This document shows positions 23,446-33,350 of a stretch of DNA of 64,000 bases, piece by piece. Source of the stretch: Metridium senile (taxonomy: Eukaryota > Cnidaria > Anthozoa > Actiniaria > Metridiidae); the NCBI GenBank assembly GCA_949775045.1, contig OX459110.1, positions 789,501-853,500 of the forward strand, read 5' to 3'. Position 1 is the first letter of the stretch; each line of letters begins with the position of its first letter. The translations under genes were made by a program, and so were the position numbers. The notes below the pieces were generated by a model that searched no databases, was not told the DNA's origin, and saw only the letters and a list, made by a program, of their open reading frames with translations.

Positions 23446-25219
23446 CGATCACTATCATACCTTCTGTAATTGCGTTTGTCAATATTTGATAAAACTGCAA
23501 TCATTGCAATCAATCATGCATAAAAATTGATAACAGTACCATCATCATCATCACCATCATCGTCATCATATCATCAACAGTACCATCATTATCATCACCA
23601 TGACTAACATTATTATTCTCATTATGGTTATCATCATTGTCAGTACCATCATTATAATCACTGTTATTCTCCTAGGCATGATAAGCGCGTTATTTGACCG
23701 ACTGGAGAAAAAGCACGGTAGACTGTTAGTCAGTCAGTCCTTTGGCTACATAACAGCATCCAAGACAGGACTAACAGAGCTCGAATTAGACGACCTTCTC
23801 TCATTGGACGACGACGTCTTGAACGACATCTATCAATATTGGACTCCACCAATCAGACGCATGCTACCGTTGCTATGGTTTCGTCTACACGCTGATGTCC
23901 AGGAGTACCTAATCAAAAGAGGTGCCGACGGGGTCCCTGTGGTAAACTGGTACCATCGTCAATTTACTGAAGCGGCGAGGACTAGGTACCTATCACGTGA
24001 CCATGACGTCATGGTGCACCAAGCCATGGGTGAATATTTCACTGGCAAGTGGGCAGACGGTAGAGAAAAGCCTTACACAAGCAGTAACGGAGAGAAGGTT
24101 GGAATGGACAGATTAGTATCCAGTCAACCGGTTATGTTTGATAGCAATCCGGATAAACCGGTTTTCAATCGACGTAAGCTAATTGAGCTACCGTTTCATC
24201 TTGTTAAAGGAGAACAACTCGACGAGCTAAAAAAGAACGCGCTCTGTAACTATGAATTCTTATCGTCCAAGCTGCGCGCTACCTCATTGGAAGAAGTCTC
24301 GGAGGATTTCTCGTGGTCGACTGCAGAAGACGATGAGGAATTACACATCGTTGGTAGAGTACTGCAATTGTCGTCAATGGCTTTACACAAAGATCCTTGT
24401 CAGTTTGCAGCTCACGTTGTAGGGCGTCTTTCTCAGTATTCTAACAGTGATAAATACCCTCACATAAGCACTTTACTCCATGACGCTTATTCCTCCGATA
24501 TCACTGGTTTACCAAGTTTTGTAGCGAGCACAAAGTGTCTATCCTCACCTGGTGGCGCCTTGGTATCGTCGATAGCAGTCGACGATCAAAACGCCTACTG
24601 CTGCTTCAGCTGCGACGGCGTCCACGTCTTCGTCATCTCTTCTTGTAAAGTTGGCTTCCACGTTAGAGTCTTAGTCAACTCAACAGGGAAAATCGTTCGT
24701 CAGTTTAGTTTCAACTTGCCCGAGGACCAACGCTCGTTTCGCTGGACAGCTAAAGCAAGCGCGTTATCCAGTCATCTAGTCTTAGTCGGTGGAGCGCAGA
24801 ACCTAATGCTTATTGACACAACAACAAAACATATTATCAAGACATTTGAAGTGCTTAGAAAACCGTTGAAAAACTTTGTGTATCCTTTTGCGTTCTTGGA
24901 TGAGGATAGGAAGGTCGCGATGCTGTCAGACAGCGGGGTTAAAGTTTTGAGTACGCAAGACAGGAAGTATATTCATGCAATACCTATGAATGGAGTAACG
25001 ATGGATACAGTCAAGGCACTGGATGGGTTCAAGGATTGGCTGGTTTATAGTGTACAAGAGAACGAGATGCATGTCTTGAATGTCAATGATAACAGCCAAG
25101 AGACTGTCTTCAAGATACCTGATATGATTAAAGAACTACAGGTAATGATGATTGTGATGATGATAAGTATGACGATGGTGATGGTGTTGATGATGGTGAT
25201 CATAATCATGGTGATGATT

Positions 25220-25308
<89 letters not shown>

Positions 25309-27422
25309 ATGATAGTAAAAACATGATGATGATGTGATGATATATGTTGTTAACATATATTGATGATGAAAATGGTAACATTAATGATGATGATGCTGAT
25401 CGATGATGATGATGTGATGATTATTATGTTGATAATCTTAATGATGCGAATATTGATAATTAAGGTGATAATATTAATGATGATGATGATGATTGTGATG
25501 ATGATGATGATGATGATGATGACGACAACAATGATGATGATAATCATATTAATAATACTTGTATAGATTACATCGAGAGAAGAGATCATAGTTCTAACCT
25601 CCAAGCGCAAGAGCCTACACATCTTCGATCTCAAAACACGAGCCTTGATTCGTGAAGTTGGTCAATACGAGTGCTACTTCGGTCTAAACCGCTTGCAAAT
25701 CATTACAGACGGTACTAAAGCAGTTAGTTTCACAGGCTCTGACATACTTATCACTTCTCTGGATAGAGAACACATTAGCACTATAAGCAAGAAGGAAATC
25801 TTTGAAGAGAACATCGACTGCTTACAGCTCTATTCCCGAGATGGTTCCTTTCTGTTCGTGGTCGGTTACGACAAAGTCTTACGTCTCTACCATCTAGACA
25901 AGCTAGTGTCAGACGATGAGCAGACTCAGCGAGCCCGTGGTATAGGCACGGTCAGCAGTGTGTACCCATCTTATCAGGACCGGTATCTTCCTACCAAGAT
26001 CATCACCAACGGTCAAAAAGAGCTGGCAATCTGGGATGTGGGAGCAAAAACACCTAAGATAGTCCGATGTCTAAAACACGAAGAAGGTATTAACGATCTG
26101 CGCATGTGCAGTCCTACCAAAGCTGTAGCGAAGTTCTTCAGCGAGAGTTCTCAAAATTGTGGGTTCGGAGTTTTGGACCTGGGGGAGGGGAGGGTGGAGA
26201 GGTGGTTGCCAGGTGACGCGAATGTTCTATGGACTGTAGGGTTTACAGATGAACACCACTTCATGGCTTTCTCGCGCGAGAAACGACAACTTCTAGTGTG
26301 GAACATCGATAAAGGAACGATATCTTTCAAGCATCGTTTCGACAAGAAGCAGCCAATATCAGAAGCTTTGATGAGCAAAGAGAAGAACTTCGTGGTGTGT
26401 GGTTTGGTACACAAGAAACCCAACAAATCTCTGCCTCTGCTTGTATTTGATTGTAAGACCAACAAGCACCATGTACTCAAGATCAAGAAACAACAGTTAA
26501 CATTACAAGCTGCAGCCATATCTCATGACGGAAGACTCCTTGTGGCTCTTACTTTAGAAGGTAAACAAGCAGGCAGGCAAGCAGGCAAGCAGGCAAGCAG
26601 GCAAGCAGGCAAGCAGGCAAGCAGGCAAGCAGGCAAGCAGGCAAGCAGGCAAGCAGGCAAGCAGGCAAGCAGGCAAGCAGGCAAGCAGGCAAGCAGGCAA
26701 GCAGGCAAGCAGGCAAGCAGGCAATTTCGGTCATGACAATTTCGGCCTGCCACGGGTACTTAAGTCGCCATAAGTTGCCTTAAATCGCCTTAAAATCGCA
26801 TTAACACGCTTTAAATCGCACTAAGTCGCATTAAATAATGGCGACTTAAGGACCCGAGACAGGCCTATGCATGTTACTTTAACTGCGACAAGGTTTTTGT
26901 AATACGTGTATACTAATCTATGATATATCATGTCCTCTAGGTATTCCAACACTTTGGGACGTACCACACGGCAAGCTTCTCTTCCTGCTGCCAACAGAAT
27001 CCGTCCATGCTACAGGGGTATCATCACGTCTCAACGTAGTACTAACATCAAGGGGCGAAACTGACACGGTGCTGCAGATGTGGGACGTTAATACAGGTTG
27101 TGTACTGCGCCAATTTGATAGTGAGCCTACTCAAAAGATCTTGATGTCATCGGATGAGACAGTTGCCTATACTTTCCAAGGGAACAACTTCTACTCTTGG
27201 GACCTTATGCAGCAAAGACGACTGGCAACGTTCACAATGGACTGGGCTCCAATACCTAGGCACGTTTTTGAAGTGGGGAGCGCTATTGTGGTACCTATAC
27301 CTGAGGCCCCCGAGATAATGACCCTACGTCTGCGAGGCCCTGGATTCGCGGCAGAGACAGCTGACCAGCATAGCAGTGAATATGAAAATATCTCAGTAGA
27401 TGGAAAGCTTTTAATGTCTTGA
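17986..27422 (+). CDS. NWD2-like: NWD-type STAND ATPase: DUF4062 + NACHT + WD40, N-terminal acylation motif
   Basis: Coding exons: 17986-18205, 19346-19431, 19687-19803, 19924-20254, 20677-21024, 21262-21506, 21977-22111, 22524-22736, 23072-23315, 23676-25141, 25567-26560, 26941-27422. All junctions are GT-AG and in phase; total 1626 aa, close to vertebrate NWD1/NWD2. An in-frame TAA at 17953 precedes the first ATG. Residues 1-6 are MGCGAS, a myristoylation/palmitoylation signature. DUF4062 covers about 64-175 ([11 protein letters not shown] at 64-74, VVDLRWGI from 103). NACHT: Walker [10 protein letters not shown] at 425-433 and Walker [10 protein letters not shown] at 516-524, followed by helical/winged-helix sequence to about 780 ([19 protein letters not shown]). 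The C-terminal half, about 850-1620, is a WD40-like propeller ([16 protein letters not shown]). STAND proteins are nucleotide-switched signalling scaffolds; the cnidarian function is unknown. Introns are packed with GAT/CAT repeats. Confidence 0.93.
18236..18345. mobile_element. Hairpin MITE, family C copy 1
   Basis: TAGACTACAAGTAGTTCC, CCTCCAGAATCAGTGATCC / TCACTGATTCTGGAGG. Same blocks as 59662-59843. It starts 30 bp after the exon 1 donor of the NWD-like gene. Confidence 0.65.
18400..18900. repeat. (AACC)n tetranucleotide array
   Basis: 18645-18860 is pure AACC, about 54 copies, flanked by decayed copies (AACTAACC, ATCC). The VGWL open frames on the minus strand are its translation. It is in intron 1 of the NWD-like coding region. 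Confidence 0.95.
18948..19152. mobile_element. Hairpin MITE, about 205 bp
   Basis: Arms TAGTCCCCTTCACAGTTCCG / GTGCAGGGAACTACACC, AAAGGTAGCCGGCCTTT / AAGGCTCGGCTACCTTT and GAGCTTGCAATAATAGAGAC / TCTCTATCATTGCAAGCTC. A fragment is at 8309. Confidence 0.75.
19178..19307. mobile_element. Near-perfect 130-bp palindrome
   Basis: TTTAGTGGATTAGGAATAAA.. and ..TTTATTCCTAATCCACTAAA with AATTAAAAGTACAAAAGA / TCTTTTGTACTTTTAATT form arms of about 55 bp around a short loop. Little divergence between arms suggests recent origin. Confidence 0.75.
20310..20655. repeat. 66-bp tandem array built from a MITE end
   Basis: Five to six copies of ACAACCTTTTTGAAATAGGT, GTATGCCAATAATTCC and TTTCTGTCTTGGAATGAC at 66-bp spacing. 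TTTTTGAAATAGGTGTA is the terminal motif of the hairpin elements at 30814, 58757 and 62356. The last, diverged unit runs into the acceptor of NWD-like exon 5. Confidence 0.85.
21025..21240. repeat. GAT array starting at the exon 5 donor of the NWD-like gene
   Basis: The donor itself reads GTATGATAGTGATGGTGATG and passes straight into an imperfect (GAT)n that fills the intron. Confidence 0.9.
21700..21890. repeat. 46-bp tandem repeat, four copies
   Basis: AGTACAGCGGTGCTAG and AACATGAAACTGGAGTATG recur at about 46-bp spacing (21708, 21753, 21800, 21846) in intron 6 of the NWD-like gene. Confidence 0.85.
22112..22515. repeat. GAT array filling NWD-like intron 7
   Basis: From the donor GTACGATGATAACGATG to the short pyrimidine tract before the exon 8 acceptor, the intron is almost wholly GAT-like, with three longer units containing GATGCTCCTGATGATG. 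Confidence 0.92.
23330..23670. repeat. CAT arrays in NWD-like intron 9
   Basis: (CAT)n at 23335-23455 and 23538-23670, opposite in orientation to the GAT arrays of introns 5, 7 and 10. A 50-bp segment (ATACCTTCTGTAATTGCG, TTTGTCAATATTTGATAAAA) between them is the reverse complement of the end of exon 5 with its donor (20975-21030). Confidence 0.85.
25142..25560. repeat. GAT array filling NWD-like intron 10
   Basis: The donor GTAATGATGATTGTGATG opens the array; a nearly pure (GAT)n lies at 25215-25310. Translation through it produces long poly-Met frames that are not coding. Confidence 0.92.
26561..26725. repeat. (GCAGGCAA)n array at the exon 11 donor
   Basis: About 20 copies of an 8-bp unit begin five bases after the donor GT of NWD-like exon 11. 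Retention would stay open for about 55 codons of KQAGRQ-type repeats before stopping. Confidence 0.93.
26744..26866. mobile_element. Hairpin MITE, copy of the 811 family
   Basis: Arms GGCCTGCCACGGGTACTTAA / TTAAGGACCCGAGACAGGCC around AAATCGC-rich repeats. It lies 75 bp upstream of the last NWD-like exon. Confidence 0.7.
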
Positions 27423-29956
27423 CTTTATTGAGGGGATGATAATGAACAACGTCTTTATTGCACCTACAACTTGCAATAGATAACAATTTACAAATACAAA
27501 ATTACCAGTACAGTAGATACTGGCCCTAGCCAATAACTAAATAGCTAAAAATATGCTAGGACCAAGATGATGATGATGTTGGTGATGATGATGATAATGA
27601 TTATATGGTAATCATTATGGTAATTGAAATGACTGACATTTGTCAATTTAATGAGCTCCCATAATTCCTATCGGTCTCAGATCATCCATTTCTAAATGAT
27701 CAACGCTAATTGAAATAGCTGTATACTGCTATTTCAAAAAACGTTGAATACTGAATAGTGCATTCCAAGACCAAAGGGCATTGTGGGTCTCATTAATTTG
27801 ACATAAAGAATAGACATAAAGGCGATATTTACTCCCTATAACTTGCTAGAATATTGTTTTGAATGCATGGAATGCACTAAGAATAAAATAACTATTACTA
27901 TCGATTTTACTTTAAACAATATTACATGACCAACAATGCACTACAGTAAATTCCCGCGTATAAGAACCTAAAATTTAAGAACCTGTCAGGCTGAAATTTT
28001 CACTTGTTTTTTTTCTGTAAAAATAGAGCCATGTGCAAAAGCATTGATCTGTATGTAAATAAAATAGGAAGAAAGGTGTTGTAATGATGAAGTGAGTGAT
28101 GCTAATAGAACCTAGATAGTCTGATTTCAAGTTAAGCACCATTTATATAAGAACCTGTACTTTCAGGCTGACTTGGAAAAATCTAGATTCTTATAATACG
28201 TTTTTTTTTACTGTATTCTGTATTCTACTGTATTCTAAAAGAGCTGTATATCGTTCGTGATCTTCATGCGAGGTCTATTCAATTAGTTCCGTTTTAAGGT
28301 AGTTCCGGAGCACTTAGATTTTTCAATAATTTTTTTATAAATCCTGTCACTTAAAGATCATTGTTAGGCAAGTCAAAACCCGTGGAAAAATTGGGATAAC
28401 CGTATTTCTTATAGAGTTATAAATTATAAGATGTAATAAAGCTAGTATTTGCAATAATTTGCGGTGATTTTGCTTACAAAGTACATACTCAAAGCAGTCT
28501 AGAGAATGCGAACGCATTCTGCTAGGAAAAGCATGAGATTATATGGATCTAAGGTTTATCTAGCTAACACTGAGTTCCCGTTATACAAATCATTGAATCA
28601 TTTGCAAAAATATGGGTAAAAGTGAATTATAGAAGCACAATTCTACGTCAATATCGAACCGCAATGTGAATACATAGAGTTGTAAACTTCTACTGTAAAA
28701 TTCTAGGAAATCTAATCAATAAATATTATATTTTTTTATTCTAAATCGTAAGAAATTAATAGCAAATGCAGCCATGAAGAAGAAGGAAAAAAGGGGCTCA
28801 CCGTATGGAATCAAAAGTTAGAAAACCGAAAAAGAGAAAGTTTATAACAAGGAACTATGGAAAGTACTGAGAGTGAGCTAATTTAATGTTATGGGTTCGC
28901 GAAATTAAATGCGTATGTAGTACCAGGTGTCCGGAACTATATACCTAACAGCCTTGACCGAATTCCAATATGGCCGAAACTTTATCATATTTTTTTTTTA
29001 AATTAAACTACATTACAATTATAGATTAGAATGACACCAACAAAGCTATAGAAAGTTTTACACAAAAATATTAACTCCTTGAGAAGTTATGAGAATTAAT
29101 TGAAATGTGAAAAACACCACGAAGTGCTAGCAAGGAAATAATTCACTGAGCACATACAAATCTCTGTCATTTTGATTCCAAATAGCTTCACTTGAATTCT
29201 ATTTAAAGCAATGAAACTTTCCCTAAATACATGCATATTTCTGCTTGCTATTTCTGATGGCGGTGCTTATTTTTTAAGATTATTTTTTTATTTTTGAAAG
29301 TCGATGGTGGCCATATTGAATTGGCATCCGGTCTCGGCCATCATCAAAACCCTAAAACCCCTTAAGTGCACGTTAGACTTACTTGTTTTTAGGTTAATAG
29401 ACGACAAGTTCATAAATGGCCGCAACTAATTATCATAATTTTTAAAATTGATGTTTTAGGAAAACGAAAGCTATCATATGATAGACATTCACCATAACAA
29501 TAACTTGTGAAAGTTTGAGAAAAAACGATTAAATTTTGCAAGAAGCTATCAGAGTTTGAAAAATCAGAAAAACATCAAAACGAGGCATCAAAGGCCTCAG
29601 CAGAAAATTACATACACATCTCTACATTTTTCATTGAGCATAACTTCTTTGGTATTTTAGCCAGAGCATCAAAAACTTCCAAACATGCCTATTTCAGGTG
29701 GTTCTTTCATACGACAGTGCTAAAATATCTGTTTACTTGAAAAATCCTTTTCCAGTACATATTATGGTATTTATGAAAGTGGTCTATAGCTACGCGATGG
29801 CTTTGAACAGATGGCTGGTAGTTTAATATCGTTATGTAATATCACAGACAGCCACAACAATCCATTTTTGAAGTAAATATATAAGACAAAATATTAAAAA
29901 TTCGTATTTCTTGTTGAAATAAAGTTGAACATATTTCAGTCCCACTTGTACTTAAA

Positions 29957-30172
29957 GTGCAAATCAAAAAACCGTGGACATGCACCTAGAAATATTTTAG
30001 AGATCGTTTATTATTCATTGAACAACTCAGAAACAACTATATCACCGCAAGAAGTTTGATTGATGTGTAGTATGATAAACCTTTTGTAGTTAGAATTCTT
30101 TGTGAGTTGTTCAACGAACAATATAACGATTTCTAAAATATTTCTGGGTGCCCACGGTTTTTCAATTCGCAC
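29957..30172. mobile_element. Hairpin MITE, 215 bp
   Basis: Arms GTGCAAATCAAAAAACCGTG / CACGGTTTTTCAATTCGCAC and CTAGAAATATTTTAGAGATC / ATTTCTAAAATATTTCTGG, then GTTGAACAACTC-like pairing inside. Confidence 0.65.
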
Positions 30173-30813
30173 AAATTTGAGTACTCGGGCCGGTTGTACG
30201 AAGCCTGAATAGCGCTATATCCACCGGATAAATCCCTATCCAACGGATAAAACCTATACAAATTCTATACACTGGACTGAACTCTTACAGGTGTGCAAAT
30301 ATTGAACAATATGCTAAAACGGTCAAAAACCACCCAGAATGACGCCAAATACATCCAATAATAACAACACAGGACTAATATGCTCAAATTTATTTCAACA
30401 ATAGCTACGAATTTTAACTATCAATGTGTCTCTATTTACTTTATAAAATTCATGAATATATAATTAATGACCAATTGACAAAAGAATTACGTCCGCGTGA
30501 CGGAGGTTGTATATCCGATACAGATTCGTCCTGATTTGCATAAGTTTTAACTTGAATTTTCTCGGCCAGATTTACTTTTATATTGACAATTTTAGTAAAA
30601 TATTAAAGAACTAATTATGTTGGAGTTTCATAAGTACTATACAATATTCGTGTCCGATCTGTATGAGATATACAGTGGCGAGTCGAACACTCATACTCAC
30701 TGACTCATACTATCAGACAGAGTAGTACATAGAAATGGATAGCTTGGGCTGCCTGTGGTAACATATACTGTATGAGCAGCAACTCTAACGGCAAGTCAAA
30801 GATGAGCCGTAAT

Positions 30814-31075
30814 ATACACCTATTTCAAGAAACGTTGTCAGAAGGAGATCTGCAATCTGCAATCTGAGACCAAAATGAATTCTAGAGTACGGCAGTTTTT
30901 TCTCATTAAAAATTCGTTTGCGTGCACTTTCTGGCTTCGGATATGGCGATGGTAAATATAAATCTGAAGGTGTTAAGCGCAAAAAAAAAAAAAAAAAAAA
31001 ACAGGGCCAATTCCTTTCGGTCTCAGATTGCAAATTCAGATTTCCTTCTGACAACGTTTTTTGAAATAGGTGTAT
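30814..31075. mobile_element. ACACCTATTTC-family MITE, copy 1
   Basis: Ends TACACCTATTTCAAGAAACG and CGTTTTTTGAAATAGGTGTA, inner pairing GTTGTCAGAAGGA / TCCTTCTGACAAC and GCAATCTGAGACC / GGTCTCAGATTGC. A poly(A/T) run of about 20 lies inside. Confidence 0.8.
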
Positions 31076-31406
31076 CTCATACATATGCGAATATTGTATA
31101 GTACTATAATATGAAACTTCAACGTTAGTTCTTTCATATTTTACTAAAATTGTCAAAATGAAAGATGGAAAATGAAGGATGAAAGATGAAAGTAAATCTG
31201 GCCGATTAAATTCAAGTTGAAACTTATGAAAACCAGGACGAAATCTGAATAACTTTACAGTACTCCACTCGTCACGGACGTGATTTCTTTAGTCAAACTC
31301 TCATTAATTTTTATTCATGAGTTTTATAATTAAAACAATTATTCAGTTTCATGATCGATGACATTTCAGCAAATAATTTCAAAAGTGTATAATGAAATGC
31401 GGTATA

Positions 31407-31621
31407 ATACTCCAGTTTCGAGATCTCTTTACTCAGTGTTAGCCTCAAAACCATGTAATATATTCTTTTGTTCAGTAACAGTCCGTGCAAATGAAAGAGG
31501 TTTGTGTGCATAGAAGACAATACAAATATATCGAAATCTCACGAGTTTTATCTAAATTTCTGCATATTTTACACACAATTGAGGCTAACACTGAGTAAAA
31601 GAGATCTCGAAACTGGAGTAT
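31407..31621. mobile_element. Hairpin MITE, 215 bp
   Basis: ATACTCCAGTTTCGAGATCT / AGATCTCGAAACTGGAGTAT and TTTACTCAGTGTTAGCCTCA / TTGAGGCTAACACTGAGTAA are perfect or nearly so. Confidence 0.75.
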
Positions 31622-32229
31622 TTAACTGTTGAGTTATTTATTAAAAAAAAAATTATAGTTTTCAAATTACATTTTTAAAGCAATCCGGCTATACAATTAC
31701 TAAATAGTTTGATATTAAAAGAAAATATATATAATTAATAAAGAAAGGAAATTATGTCGAGGAAAAACATCAATCTTGGGTATATGAAAAATTTGCTAAA
31801 AAGGATATAAATAAGAAAAAAAATTGGACGATTCCTCCGAGAATGCAGCTGTAGCGTCGAGTCGATTTACGTTAACCGGACGAAGATTTCGGCCCAATAA
31901 CTTGTGCTAGACATAATACGCTAACTAAGCAACTATATCGATTTATACACAAGCAATCGAGAAATTTGATAAACCAATATATAGAACTCAGCCAGAAACA
32001 TCAAATACAAATGGAAACTATAAGCGTACGTAGTGTCCAATATTTGTTTCAGCACGCACGCACGCAGGCATTTAGTTTAAAATTGATGATTACGTATATA
32101 AACGCTTGGTATCTATTTCATAGTAAATCATAACGCAGAAGAAAGTGTTGGTTTTGTGATGCTATGGTAGCAATTTTATTTTATTTTATAATAGTCGGTT
32201 GCGCTCTAATTGGGATACTATATTAAATA

Positions 32230-32660
32230 ACCAAATAACCAAAAACATTAATGAATGAATCAAAAAATAAATAAATAGATAGATAAATAAATAGATATAT
32301 AAACAAATAAATAAAAATAGATAGATAGGTAGATAGATGAATAAATAATTCAATAATTCAATAACTAAATATACTGAATGAACGAACGAACGAACGAAAG
32401 AACGAACGAACGAACGAACAAACAAACATACAAACAAACAAACAAACAAACAAACAAACGAAAGAACAAACAAACAAACAAACAAACAAACAAACAAACA
32501 AACAAACAAACAAACAAACAAACAAACAAACAAACAAACAAACAAACAAATAAATACATAAATATATATGTAAATAAATAAATAAATAAATAAATAAGAA
32601 AATAAAATAAACGAACGACTTACTGACAGACTGACTGAATAAATAAATACATATAAACAC
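32230..32660. repeat. AAAC/AAAT/GAAC tetranucleotide arrays
   Basis: (AAAT)n, (AACG)n and a long (AAAC)n at 32416-32560, then (AAAT)n again. The FVCL frames on the minus strand are its translation. Confidence 0.95.
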
Positions 32661-32956
32661 TATTGTAAATAGCTAATCCTTCATCCTGAAATAATCAACT
32701 ACATCTACAATCGATCTAGTTCATTAGAGTAAAACCCTATGACGTCATCCCTTGTGAGAGAATCCAAAATCCCAGGTGTTTTTTTTCTAAAAACATCCAC
32801 CATCCAAACTAAACCACCGACCTTTTGTTTGAAATTAAGTGCTTGCTTTTCCATATTGCCTCTTTGCTTTTAAAAATAATTAAAGAATCGAAAATCGCTA
32901 ACTTAGCTCGCTTTAATGGACGTTTTTGTATAAAATGTCACTGTGTAATCAACACT

Positions 32957-32970
32957 GCTGTCATGGCAAC
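32957..32970 (+). promoter_or_regulatory. RFX X-box-like site upstream of the Tubby-like gene
   Basis: GCTGTC-AT-GGCAAC fits the X-box consensus RYYNYY-N1-3-RRNRAC at all constrained positions, with a perfect GGCAAC right half. It lies 381 bp upstream of the Tubby-like ATG. RFX factors drive ciliary genes through such sites, which suits a Tubby/TULP3 gene. The transcription start is not known. Confidence 0.5.
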
Positions 32971-33190
32971 CGTATAAACATTTTTATTCTATTATTATTT
33001 TGACAGAAATTTTGCCGTTTTTAAATTCCTCTCTCGTTAAAATCAAAGTCGTAAGGCTGTAAGATTTGAATAATAATTTAATTTTTTCGTTCCTAAAATT
33101 TTCGATAATTTTTGATGTAATTTAGAGGCGATTTAAACAGTCACTCGACCCACTCTCCCGAAAAAAGGAAAATTCTCTCGGTACGGTAAC

Positions 33191-33212
33191 CACGTGAGGG
33201 GAATAAACCAAT
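33191..33212 (+). promoter_or_regulatory. E-box and CCAAT box in the Tubby-like promoter
   Basis: CACGTG at 33191-33196 and CCAAT at 33208-33212 lie about 150 bp upstream of the Tubby-like ATG, in a stretch without obvious repeats. Both are short motifs; promoter use is inferred from position. Confidence 0.3.
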
Positions 33213-33350
33213 CAACACGCTTATTTCAATTGCCCGTCGAAGTCGCTTTTGGCAATCGATCCCAAACAATTCAAGCTAACATTACTTTTTAGCGAATTTT
33301 ACTCGTTTTTACTTCCAATTTTAACACTTTACCGAAGCCTTACTTAAAAA

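Larger units (their letters stand above)
27423..32950. other. Intergenic AT-rich spacer between NWD-like and Tubby-like genes
   Basis: No exon is supported. AATAAA at 27882 is a candidate NWD-like poly(A) signal. The stretch contains hairpin elements at 29957, 30814 and 31407, a tetranucleotide array at 32230-32660, and otherwise plain AT-rich DNA. Confidence 0.5.

Noticed and set aside
32186..32660. FVCL repeat protein
   Set aside because: Translation of the (AAAC)n and (AACG)n arrays.
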